From NCBI RefSeq assembly GCF_014905175.1, contig NC_057789.1, positions 8,246,001-8,310,000 on the forward strand: a stretch of DNA of 64,000 nt. The letters are read 5' to 3'. Source of the DNA: Aphidius gifuensis. Its lineage: Eukaryota; Arthropoda; Insecta; Hymenoptera; Braconidae. A program made the position numbers and the translations under genes. The notes below the pieces were generated by a model. It was not told the DNA's origin, did no database searches, and saw only the letters and a program-made list of their open reading frames with translations. Every line of letters begins with the position of its first letter. Positions within the stretch are counted from its first letter, which is position 1. Below, one piece after another: positions 10,650 to 21,235 of this stretch.

Positions 10650-13640
10650 CGGAATTTTACTGGTATTTTTAAAAAAATTTATGAAAAGTTTCAAAAAAAT
10701 TGGTGGCGTGTTCATCAATAAGCTTTATATATTATAAATATTTTTTTCTTCATAAATTGTTGCTTAGAATTTATAAATAATGATAAATGAAAGAAAAAAA
10801 AAAATTGTAATAACAATAGTCTCAAGATTTTTGTGATTGGTGAGGTATAATACACTGAAAAAAAAATAATTAAATTCTGGCTTATATGATAATGATAATA
10901 CGAATAACAAAGTTATGAAAATTATCAAATTAAATATCAATTTATTTAATATATTGATATTTAAAGTTTAGTTACTACACTGATATTTTTAATTGGACAA
11001 ATTACACAACTACCTCCATCATGAATCTCTCAGCTTCCAATTTTATTTGTCAAATAAGACGATAAATTTTGTTTAATATTATTTATTAATCATTGTTAAT
11101 TTATAAAAAAAAAACAACAAAACAAATTATGAATTTCTTTATACTGAGATCATACAAATGTGATTCAAAAATTTATCATTTCAGTCGTGTTTAATCGACT
11201 AAAAAATTTAAAAAAAATATCTACAATTTCGAAAATTGAATTATTAAATTAATAATGAGATTGGTTATTTTTGTTTTTTAAATTGTTCTACAGTGAAACT
11301 GAGAATAGCTAAAATGACTAGCAGGACTGGTACCTGTGATCATGACCTGAAGACCTGAATTAAATTGATTAAAAATTGGTGTTGTAACTATACTTTGTTT
11401 GGGATATATTGATACAGCTTTAACAGTAGAAAATTGAAAGAAAAATTAAACAACAAAATAGTATCACTTTTCTACAAATACGTGTCGATAAAATAAACCA
11501 GATTTTTTTTTCAGTGTATCAATGCAGCAATAAAAATTTCGGCTGGACCGATTAAATAAGTGACATCAAAAATTCTCATGTCTTTTGAGTTTAGATAATT
11601 AATAAATAGAAAAAAAAAAATTATAAAAAAACGTATTATTTGTGAAAGAAAAACATTTTTTTAATTAATATTGTCTTTGAGGGGAGGAAAAAAAATCTCA
11701 GATAGTTATCTATGACATTTGAATTTAAAAAATTAATAAGCATCTGTTATTGATGCTTTGATTTTGAAAAAAAAATATAAATAAAAGGATTTATTATCCA
11801 AATTACCAAATAAAAATAATGGCATATCAAAAATACATTAAAAATAACACAAGAAAAGAGGGAAAATTGAAATACTTGATCAGATTAAAAGTGTGATCAT
11901 AAAAAAAAAAAATTATTTTACAATTTTTCGAAATTTATCATTTTAATTATTTTTTATTTTGAAAAAAAATTTAATAATTTCATATTTAAAATTAATATTT
12001 ATAATTATAGAGCTGGTTCTCTATAAAAAATTTATTATTTTTAATTTTAATTTAAAAAACCTTTTGAAAAAATTCATTAATAATTAGCGTAATTATTTTT
12101 TTTTTTTACACACACACAATAGGCATTCAATAATTTTACGTAAACTTGTTTTATTTTTTAACCAAAGAATAATTAAATTAAGTAAATTTTTGGACAATTG
12201 TTGTTGTTTTTTTTTTTTTTTTGTCTTATAAATGTTATTTATTTGATACACCTAAATGATTTAAGGTGCTCATTTGGTAATAAATAAATATAAATTGACT
12301 GTAAAAATTAATTTTGTGAAGGATTACTGTAAATTCACAAATGCGATTATTATAATCAACAATTGTATAATAGTGTGAATGAAAATGTCTTATTTAAAAA
12401 TAACAAAAAAAAAAAAAACAATAAATAATAGTATTAACAAAAAAAAAAATGATAATGTAGCTAAAACAAAACTCAATAATTTCTGTAATTTGTGTCACGA
12501 TAGGCGTTTGAGTTTTCAATTTAAAAAAAAAAAAAATAAAAAGATAAATAAAAACCAATTATAATTAATAAATAAATAATAATAAATCCATAATTGTCCG
12601 GATTTATCTGTGTGAAGAAAAAAAAAAACTATAAAAAAACAAAAAAAAAAAAAACATAAAAATAAAAACACGTGATTGTTTTGGTGCTGGTCACCAAGTC
12701 TAGAATAAATCATAAAATATAAGAACTATAATTACGATGTAGAAACTAAAAGACTAATTCTTAATTTAAAAAACAAAAAAAAATATCCTCTCCAAAATGC
12801 AAATCTATTTTTCAATGATTTGTTTTATGTACACTAACAAATACAAAAAAAAAAATTCTTCTCTTTTCTTCATCATAAATTCATTGATTATTTTAACAGC
12901 TGTAAAAAAATAATAATTACAAATTAATGTGAGCAATGTTCCCCTGTAATTATTCAAGGCCTCGACTGCATAAGAAAAATTCCAAAAAAAAATTTTCCAC
13001 TGATTTTTAAAACAAAAAATTCGAATCGAAATATTTTATAAATTCAATTAATTTAATTTCCGGGTGCCCAGGGTAAAAAAGTTGCATTAAAAAAATATAT
13101 AAACTTTGATTTATCAAATAAACCAAGATAATTATATAAATAACAAAAAACAACAACAAATAATATAAAAATTGTAAACAAAAAAAAAAAAAAAATGCAT
13201 TCATTCTGAATTTAAATTCTTCCAATTGCCATTGATATTTCAGTTTGTAATGCAAAATTGTGTCGATAAAACCAAATATAAATTAATATAATTCATAAAT
13301 AATATGTCATAAATATTAAAAATAAAAACCATCAAGGAAATACAATGTATTTGATTGCTGGTCAGTTGAATGAACATGTATTAATATTGTGTAACCTTGT
13401 ACAAGATGTATGTCTAATAAAAACGTATTTATTGTCAAAATAAAAATTATTATTAATAAATGTAAATAATTTAATTTATCATTTAAATTTCAGTATATTT
13501 TTTAATTTCCATATACCAATTTTTTGTGGTAAATGAGGGAAAAAAAAAAAGAAAATATTAAGAGTTTATTTATGAAAAAAAAAAAAAAAATTAAATTCGT
13601 ATCAAAAACACAGAATAATCGAGGAGACATTAACTGATTT
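10650..13640. other. 3' flank of dunce, no further gene
   Basis: The 3' untranslated region of dunce presumably begins here, and several AATAAA-like hexamers occur in the A/T-rich sequence. It contains a candidate inverted-repeat element (10851-11518). The remaining open frames are A/T-run artefacts with Lys/Asn/Phe-only content. I see no coding region. Confidence 0.5.
10851..11518. mobile_element. candidate 668-bp terminal-inverted-repeat (MITE-like) element
   Basis: The 17-bp sequence TACACTGAAAAAAAAAT at 10851-10867 occurs in exact inverted form at 11502-11518. The outermost TA on each side would serve as a TA target-site duplication of the Tc1/mariner type, leaving CACTG ends. No transposase frame lies between the ends, so this would be a non-autonomous copy. 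The A-run makes part of the match easy by chance. The TACACTG part and the symmetry carry the evidence. Confidence 0.45.
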
Positions 13641-13689
13641 AGAAAGCTTACTTCTTTTACTTTATGGTCCCCAAATGTTCTTTGAAATT

Positions 13690-13866
13690 CTCCGAATATT
13701 TTTCAAAAAAATGGCAAATTTTTAACAGGACGATAGAAGAACCGAGGAGGTATATTCAAAGATTTTTAAAGTTTATTTGGAAAACAGCTTAGAAAATCGG
13801 AGAAATATCAGAGAAATAAGCGAAAAAATATCGGATAAAAGCAGCGAAAAATTTTTACCAGGGTAT
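13690..13866. repeat. fragment of CCCTGGTA/CTCCG foldback repeat family
   Basis: Contains spaced GGAGAAATAT and TCCGA-like words and ends with AAATTTTTACCAGGGTAT. Reverse-complemented, this end resembles the left ends of the copies at 14625 and 15322. The left boundary is not clear, so it looks like a degraded or truncated member. Confidence 0.45.
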
Positions 13867-14140
13867 ATAATCAACAACTAATGATGATAATAAAAAATAG
13901 CTGATTTATTATTTCATTTTTCATGGAATTATTTGATTAGTGTAAATAATTTAATTCAGATGTTCGTCAGGCACCAAAGTAATTTGTTGGTGCACTTTTA
14001 TTTCTTCAAAATTACCAATTTACCATATAGGTCTTTGAAAGGAACTTTTATATTTGTATCTTTTTCCCAAAGCTTCGGTAAATTAAATAAATTTATAATT
14101 CATTAATAAATTATTATTATGCAACGATTTAATTTTTTTA

Positions 14141-14283
14141 CAGTGCATCGTAAATAAATAAAAAAAATGAGTTGATTATAAATGAATCAATTAAATATTT
14201 TGAAAATCTCACTTTTTTTGAAACTCATAAAATATTTAATTGTTTCATCAGTAATCAACTCATTTTTCCGATGAACTTCTGCG
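14141..14283. repeat. palindromic foldback element
   Basis: Arms of about 41 bp (14161-14203 and 14225-14266) are inverted copies with a few mismatches. They include ATGAGTTGATTA on the left and TAATCAACTCAT on the right, around a loop of about 20 bp. Weaker complementarity (TGCATCG / CGATGAA) extends the palindrome outwards. No coding content. Consistent with a short MITE. Confidence 0.6.
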
Positions 14284-14384
14284 GTTATACAATTTAACAC
14301 AATTTTAAAATAAACTTTTTCACTTTAAAATTCGATAACCTTGAAAAATATGTAACAAAAAAACTTATATGTTTATACCCCAAC

Positions 14385-14510
14385 AATTTAAATAATTTGA
14401 GCAAAATAAAACTTAAGTTTATGCTAATTGAGATAAATATCACTTTTGTATCAAGTGACATAAAATTATTTGAGTGTGAATAATTTACACTTACTCAAAT
14501 ATTTTAAATT
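14385..14510. repeat. small inverted-repeat element with inner hairpin
   Basis: The left end AATTTAAATAATTTGAG (14385-14401) is matched in inverted orientation by CTCAAATATTTTAAATT (14494-14510). A second hairpin lies inside at about 14467-14502 (TTTGAGTGTGAA against TTACACTTACTCAAA). Probably a short MITE-like or foldback remnant. Confidence 0.45.
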
Positions 14511-14624
14511 CAGATGTCGATTAAGAATAAATGTATAATGCTCAAATTAATAATGACAAATAAAATCTCTTGAATATTTAATTAGAATAAATTTTATAGT
14601 ATCAATTTATTCTTTTATCATCAC

Positions 14625-14834
14625 CTTGTAAAAATTTTTCTCCGTTTTTCTCCGTTATTTTTCCGTTTTTCACCGCATTTTACTGTTGACCTAGAATTTC
14701 GAAGAAAATTCGGAAAGGAGTGAAAAATTATTTATTCTAATCACATCAAATTTTTACGATTTCCTCCGATTTTTCCGGAAAAAAAAAGAAAATAAAAAAA
14801 ATATCCGAGAAATGATTTTTGCCTGCAGGGTATG
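14625..14834. repeat. CTCCG foldback family member (CTGCAGGGTA end type)
   Basis: Starts with ACCTTGTAAAAATTTTTCTC and continues with repeated TTTTTCTCCG-type words. It ends with GAGAAATGATTTTTGCCTGC followed by AGGGTA. The right half (about 14712-14834) is a diverged copy of 19878-20000: both contain GTGAAAAATTATTTATTCTA and a CCTCCGATTT block. Confidence 0.6.
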
Positions 14835-15321
14835 AATTCTAATTTAAAAATGAAAAAAAATTATAGATAAATATTAATAATTTTTCTAAATGAATAAATA
14901 TTATAACTGCATAAAAATCATGACTATGAAAATATTCATATTCATTTGACGAATTTATAATATATTTTTTTTTTTCAATACTGTTTAGATGATCTCTATG
15001 GAGTCACCAAAGTACTCTGTCACGTGATACTAAATTGAATAAGTATTTTAATTTTATTTCCAATTATCCCAAATACCATCAAAATCAGTAAATTTTAAAT
15101 GAAAAAAAATCTAATTGCATTGCATTGAAAGATCAATGCAGTGAAACCAACCCTCTTGAAAATTATATCCCACTTTTAAAATAAAAAAAATAAAAAAAAC
15201 AAAGACTAATACGACTAAGCCAAGTTCAACACTATTTTTTTCATTTCAAAATCGAAACAAATTGAATTTTTAAAATAACTCGAAATCAATAATAAAATAA
15301 AATCACATATTTTTACGCTCA

Positions 15322-15557
15322 CCCTGGTAGAAATATTTCTCCGACTTTTCTCCAACTTTTTTTCAACTTTTCTCCGCCATTTCTCCACTTTTTTACGAAA
15401 ATGACCCATGGTTGGAGAAATGGCGGACAAATTTCTCTAACCTTTCTCCAACCAAAAATTTACTCCAACTTTTTTCCAACTTTTCTCCAACCATGGGTCA
15501 TTTTCGTAAAAAGTTGGAAAAAAAGCGGAAAAAGTTGGAGAAATATTAATACCAGGG
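15322..15557. mobile_element. CCCTGGTA foldback (MITE-like) element, 236 bp
   Basis: The terminal inverted repeats CCCTGGTAGAAATATTTCTC (left) and its near-complement ending in ACCAGGG (right) match at 19 of 21 positions. Inside are tandem words CTCCAACTTTT. A nearly perfect internal palindrome of about 33 bp (15387-15420 against 15482-15514) is centred on flanks containing ATGACCCATGGTTGGAGAAA. The whole element could fold into one long hairpin. No coding content. Confidence 0.7.
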
Positions 15558-16148
15558 CAGGGATAAAATTTTTGGTTGGTATATGATACGTCTTGTTCTC
15601 TCTTAACTATTAGTTGAATTTTTTTAATCACCATTTCCTAGTCTGCAACTATAATATTGTCAACGAAGAAACCGGCCCTGAGTTTATCAACACTGATCAA
15701 GACCTAGCAAGCCAAGTTTATTTACATAAATATTTATAACAAATTATATTAGGAATTTTTATTACACATAGTAAAACGTTACAATAAATAACTGTATCGC
15801 ACGATAGAAAATGATCAAACCTACTTGTTTTCTTATTTTTATTATTGATGAATAATTTATATGTAGGTATTAAAATTAGAGACTATCTTTTTTATTTAAA
15901 GCTTCTTTTTTAAAAATTAAAATAAATTTAGTACTTGTCAACAACTTTTTTATTGTTTATTTATTTATTTTTTAAATTAAATTACATGTAGTACGATATT
16001 GTACTTTAATTGAATACAGTATTATTATGAATTTGTTTTTTTTTTTTAATCTATGATTTTTACAATTATTACTTAATGTACTTTCATGTTATATTTCGAA
16101 ATTGAAAATTAATCAGGTATTTTATTAATCTAGCGTTATACACTGTTC

Positions 16149-17548
16149 TTAGCAATATTGCTTAATTGTTAAATATGGTGATTTAGATTTTCTTTTATCA
16201 AACTTAAATGAAACATCTAAAGTCAAATTTCGTTTTCGATTATTTGATATCTCTGCTGCTTTTTCGATAAATTCAACAGTTACACTTGTGTTCAGAACAG
16301 AAAGCGCCTCTATCTTTGGTGAATTTTCAAGAATTTTCGTAGCTAAATCATCAGTAATTTTATTGTTGTTTGGAAATCTTGCCAACTCCAGGTTTTTAAG
16401 CAAACTTATTGATGAAGAATCAATAACGTTATTACAGCCAGTGAAAGCAAGAACTGTTAAATTTATCTTTGAAATTGTTACAATACCAACATTAGTTATA
16501 TTATCCCAACACATGCCCAACACTTTTAACTGCTTCACGTTATTGGCAATAGTATACAAACCATCATCTGTAACTTTAGATTCAGCCAAATTCAATTTCT
16601 TGGTATTTCGGCACTGAATTATCTCAATCGTCTCAACTAAGCGCAAGTAATCGTCATGAACAGCAAACACGGACATCTCATGATACAGATATTGTTGAAG
16701 ATCTTGGGTAGGTATTATACCACTAATTTCAACTCTTTTCAGGGCCTTCAATTCACGAATCACCTGCAAACGCAATTATTCAGTAACTTACTTTTTTCAG
16801 TAAAAAATAAAAAGAATATTTTTGATTTTTTTTTTTTTTTTTTGTTATGTAGATATAAATTTTAACTTACACAAATTGTTTCTTCTGAAAATTTACAGTG
16901 GTCACGCTTTTCTTTGGTCCAATTTAACAGAATCAGATCAGTCAATGTATCAGCAACGTTTCTTAATGAATAGATTAAATTAAGAGGTATAAATTTATCA
17001 TTAAAATTTTCAAATATAATTGCTAATACTTTAAGCTTACATATACGTGAAAATGCATCATATAATATCTCATGGTCAATGTAGGTGAATCTCAATCGAA
17101 GCTCCACAAGATTTGGACAATATTCATTAATAACTGGCACTATGTTACAATGATCATAAGCTGTCAAGTCTAATTTTGCTAAAAAACGACCACATTTATA
17201 AAGCAGTGATTTTAAAAAACTTAATTGTCTCTTGAGTGTTGGATATTTCTTCAAACAAGTTGGATACTCATCATTTTCCCAGTGAGTTAGTTCAAGTTTT
17301 TTGACATTACTCCAAGAATAATCAAGGGCTCTTTTCCATTTTTGACATACTAAAAAATATAAATATATTAATTATTATAAGTAATTTTTTTAATTAAATA
17401 ATTGATATTTTAATTATTGCGTACCTAATGCAATTTTCGGTCTTTCACATGCTGGCACATACATGAATATTGCACTCAGACAATCATCATTAACAGAGTC
17501 AATTATTGTATTTTTGGTGTATGAATGATAATGATGCTGATCGTATAC
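16149..17548 (-). CDS. F-box / leucine-rich-repeat protein (5' end not found)
   Basis: Exons on the minus strand: 17425-17548, 16871-17349, 16149-16763, with GT-AG borders and a stop at 16149-16151. The 406 codons (405 aa) join in frame. The first visible exon carries an F-box-like segment (NDDCLSAIFMYVPACERPK, then VCQKWKRALDYSW). The rest consists of irregular leucine-rich repeats such as LKVLAIIFENFND and VTDDGLYTIANNVKQLKVLG. F-box/LRR proteins usually act as substrate receptors of SCF ubiquitin ligases, and that role is inferred. The acceptor at 17549-17550 shows that at least one upstream exon exists. It must lie beyond the repeat element at 17601-18548, and a short ATG-bearing stretch near 18566-18595 is possible but unproved. 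The specific orthologue is not recognised. Confidence 0.75.
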
Positions 17549-18027
17549 CTAAAAAAAAAATGATTATTTAATTAAATTTAACCTTAAAGTTGAATGTAAA
17601 TACCCGGGAAAAAATTAGACGATCGCCAACGATCGCTGAAGATGTCATATTTCTCCACATCTTTGTCGATCGCCGTCGATCGCTGTCGATCAAAGTCGAA
17701 CGCTGTCGATCGTTATCGATATACAACAAATATTACAGAAAAATAGACAAATTATAATAACGCAATCTTGAATTTTTTGTTAATTTTGTTGTAACTACTT
17801 ATTTTTTAATTAATTGTTAAAGTCGACTACTTTTTTAGAAGTTAAACATATAGGGTCTTACGGAGAGCCAAGTTTAGTTTTCCATTACCTGGTTAGCCAT
17901 TTTGAGAAAAACAATTACAGATTTACCAAAAACTAGAGATTTATAAAAGAAAAAAAAAGGAAATTTTTGATATAAAAATCAATAGGGCTTTGAGACCTTT
18001 TTATTTTACAATAAATAAATAAATAAT

Positions 18028-18159
18028 TTCGTTACACGTGCCCACTCAGAGAGTGCAATGTGCTCTCAACGAATTTGGAGGGGCAAGCACGAGCCTTGGC
18101 GAGTGTTTCCCCTCCAAATGAGTTGTGAGCGGGCTCTCTGATTGGGCACATGTAACGAA
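18028..18159. repeat. palindrome nested inside the long-TIR element
   Basis: The left arm TTCGTTACACGTGCCCA and following sequence pair with the right arm ending GGGCACATGTAACGAA. Further pairing (TGCTCTCAAC with GTTGTGAGC, TTTGGAGGGG with CCCCTCCAAA) leaves a loop of roughly 20 bp. G+C content is clearly above the surroundings. It looks like a separate foldback unit carried by or inserted into the larger element. Confidence 0.65.
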
Positions 18160-18186
18160 CCATATTTTATAAAGTTATTAAGGAAA

Positions 18187-18246
18187 ATAATGTGTGAATT
18201 TCCAAAAAGCGCACTACCCCTCTTACGCTTTGGAAATTCACACATT
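18187..18246. repeat. second nested hairpin
   Basis: AATAATGTGTGAATTTCCAA on the left and TTGGAAATTCACACATTATT on the right are exact inverted copies around a short loop (GCGCACTACCCCTCTTACGC region). Stem about 23 bp. Confidence 0.7.
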
Positions 18247-18671
18247 ATTCCCACTGCCCTTGTAACATAAAATAAATTTTTGTCTTTGTCTAAATACTTG
18301 AGTGGAAGTGAGAAACAAGATTTTCTCCTTCTTTTTTATTTCTTTCGCACTCATAGAAATATTATGTTTCTAAACGCCATCCGAAAGAGGTCTCTAGATA
18401 TGCGCGGGTAACACCTTAAGGCCGTAGAACCATGTTTGTCTATTTTTCTGTAAATTGTTGTACATCGATAGAGATCGATAGCGATCGACAAAGATGTGGA
18501 CAAATATCTTCAAAGATCGCTGGCGATCGTCTAATTTTTTCCCGGGTATAAAATTTCCAACTTGTATACGATTTTTGAAATATCAATGATCATTTTCTAC
18601 AGCAGATTTTGGAAGATATTCAATTATTAAAATCAAAATTTTCTATCATTAGCGGCTCTATCATACTACCC

Positions 18672-18988
18672 TTAAGGTTGAATGTAAGTCCCATAATCGG
18701 ACGACTTTTTTGTGCTAAAAGGACACGCTCTGACCCATGCTTTTATAAAATAAATATAGGTGCCCTCTATGCTCAAAATCTGTGTCCTTTACTATCACAT
18801 GTGTGCACGTGATCACGAACATACACACAAATACGACTACAGTAATAACGTATAAAATAAATTTCGGAGTTAATTATAATTATTTGCGATTGAATATCTT
18901 CTAAAAAAACGGTCGAAAAATATTTAAAAATTTTAGCGAATGGAAAAAAAATCGAGTAGAGGAAAGTTGTATTTACGTTCAACCTTAA
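18672..18988. mobile_element. candidate 317-bp TTAAGGTTGAA inverted-repeat element
   Basis: TTAAGGTTGAATGTAA at 18672-18687 is matched at 18973-18988 by the inverted TTACGTTCAACCTTAA (15 of 16). A third related copy of the end (TTAAAGTTGAATGTAA) lies at about 17584-17599, next to the long-TIR element. This suggests that the word is a recurring repeat terminus. TTAA-type ends would fit a piggyBac-like target duplication, but that is only a guess. Confidence 0.5.
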
Positions 18989-19084
18989 CAACACTAGTTT
19001 GATATAATTATAATCGTAATCTACAAGCATGGTTTTTACTACTATACTTTCAACTAACCTCATCTTTGCTTTCGTTAAAGTCAC

Positions 19085-19574
19085 CCCTGGTAGAAATAAT
19101 CTCTCCGGATTTTCACCGGATTTTCTCCGGATTTCTCCGCATGGTCTCTGGTTTTCTACGGATTTTTTCCGGATCTCTCCAGATTTTCTCCGGATTTTCT
19201 CCCGACTTTCTCCGGATTTCTCCGGACTTTCTACGTAATTGAGACTTCCGGAGATATTATTCCGAATTTTTTTCGGGTTTTCTCCGGATTTTCTCCGGAT
19301 TTTTTCAGAAAAAAATTATTTTTTATTTTTCGTATGTAAACTCTTATTTCTACTTTTTCTTATTAATGTTTCCATTTTTTTGTGTTTGTTTTTTTAAGTC
19401 AAAATTCCGGAGATATTATAGAAATAGTCTGGAGATTACTCCGTAAATATCTCCGGAAGTCTCAATTACGTAGAAAATCCGGAGAAATCCGGATTAAGTC
19501 CGGAAAAATCCGGAGAAATCTGGAAATATCCGGAGAAATCCGGAGAAAATCTGGAGAGATTATTTCTACCAGGG
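19085..19574. mobile_element. CCCTGGTA foldback element, 490 bp
   Basis: CCCTGGTAGAAATAATCTCT plus two further bases at the left end are perfectly matched in inverted orientation at the right end (19553-19574). The interior is built almost wholly from tandem CTCCGGATTT-type words. A central foldback contains CTACGTAATTGAGACTTCCG and its complement (about 19230-19250 against 19450-19475). No coding content. This is the largest and best preserved member of the family seen at 13.7, 14.6, 15.3 and 19.9 kb. Confidence 0.75.
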
Positions 19575-19877
19575 ACGTGTTAAAATTTCACTTTTATACT
19601 TAAAAGTGTTTTTCAATTGTAATAATTTACGTTTTGTTTGAAATTCTCCCATATTTGATGAAATTAAAACAAAATATTAACTATAATCAATTAACTTTAG
19701 TTTTTTATCACAATAGTTAATAAACTATATCAAAAATTTTTATTGATTACTTTTTAATTGAAAAATGTGGTTCAATTTCAAAAATGATTGCACACAGTAG
19801 ATCCAGTAGATGTTTGAACGGACAAATTATAAACATAAGAATGAGATATTGTGTTCGATATGTTCGTTTACTTTCGG

Positions 19878-20000
19878 AGTGAAGTGAAAAATTATTTATT
19901 CTAATTATATCAGACTTTTTCCAATTTCCTCCGATTTATTCCGGTAAAAAAAAAAAATAAAAAAAATATCGGAGAAATGATTTTCGTCTGCAGGGTATAA
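19878..20000. repeat. CTCCG family half-copy
   Basis: A diverged duplicate of 14712-14834. Both contain GTGAAAAATTATTTATTCTA, a TTTCCTCCGATTT block, an A-rich spacer, an ATATC-GGAGAAATGATTTT-type block and the end CTGCAGGGTAT. The left boundary is abrupt, so this looks like a truncated copy. Confidence 0.6.
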
Positions 20001-21235
20001 AGGTGTTTTTGGCAGACAAGTTGCCTAACAAAATGCAACAAAACCAAGGTCAAGAAACGACATCAAAATAATAATAATTTTTTAATATTAAATTAAATTG
20101 ATAATTGACTAAAAAAATTTATCATTTGATTGTAATTAACTGGATAAATTCATTATAATCATATAAGTAAATTAAAAATTACGTAAATATTTATTTTTCA
20201 TTTTTCAAAGTGTATTGTACTCTTGGTGATTATAGATCACAAAAATTAACTATTGAACACAACTTGTATTATAGAAAAAATTAGAAAAAGCAATGAAGGA
20301 GACAGAAAAAAAAAATTTTTAAATAAATTTCTTTTTGAAAGTTATTTCAAGAAAGAATCAACACAGTGGGGTTCAATACAACCCTGACAAATAAGTGTGA
20401 CAGAGAAATATCTAGTCAAGCTTAAAAAATAGAGTATGCATGAAGGCATAAAAATAAAATAGACAATCAAAACAACAAATTCTGTTCTTCACGGAATTAG
20501 AGATGTCTCGGGATACCTCCTAAATATTCACGAAAAAAACTGTTAATTTCTATCGAAATCCAAAAGAGAAAAAGCAGAGACGGCAGAGACTTTTCGTCTA
20601 CATGCAATGCTCTGCAATTAATTCGATCATTCACAGATTTTCTACCGATCACATCAACTTTCTTACAAGATTAAATTCAAGTAGGTTATCATCATTATTG
20701 ACAAGACAATTTTATTTAAATAGAGTGTTGTTTTTATTACTAAATTAAATTTATTATTCCTCCAATCATTTATTAAAATATTTCGATATTTTCTAGAAGC
20801 AAGATATTCAAGTAGAAACACACTCACACTGTGACAGTGTCTTATAATCATTTATATACAAGGCCTTCCTCCTCCAAGAGTGGGAGATTAAAATGATAAT
20901 AATAATCACTAAATTTATATGTACAGTAATACACTTGTAGATGGTCAACCAAGTGATCCAGTATTTCTGTCATTCATTTTTCTCTCTAACTGTGCTAGTG
21001 AAACAATAATCACATGAACATTATTTTACAAGTTGAACTCTGTTTCCTTCTTTGTTACACAAAACAAATAAAAAAAACCAACAACAATCATTAACAGTGA
21101 GTACAATAAAAATTCACAAATTAACTCAAATTATTTTTAAATATTTAATTCAAAATATTGTTTATATTTTAGTAGCCATCATCAGGTGTTAAACATTGTC
21201 ATTAAATTATAATAACATAGTCTATCATTGACAAG
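20001..21235. other. upstream region of the DUF1397 gene
   Basis: No coding region seen. Composition becomes less biased at about 20350-20660. A possible 5' untranslated intron runs from a GTGAGT donor at about 21097 to an acceptor TATATTTTAG at about 21171, just before the start codon at 21236. Confidence 0.35.

Larger units (their letters stand above)
17601..18548. mobile_element. 948-bp long terminal-inverted-repeat element with nested palindromes
   Basis: The ends are TACCCGGGAAAAAATTAGAC (17601) and its inverted copy at 18529-18548. The inverted homology continues inwards for about 120-150 bp: ACGATCGC-type words, CACATCTTTGTCGATCGC, and an inner block with TTACAGAAAAATAGACAAA at 17734-17752 and its complement at about 18433-18451. 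No transposase-like frame is present. Weak similarity may extend outside the CCCGGG ends (AAGTTGAATGTAAATA on the left against a related sequence on the right). It lies 52 bp upstream of the first visible F-box gene exon, probably in an intron. Confidence 0.75.

Noticed and set aside
12379..13255. Several Lys/Asn/Phe-rich frames on both strands
   Set aside because: They arise from A- and T-runs and have no domain or splice context.
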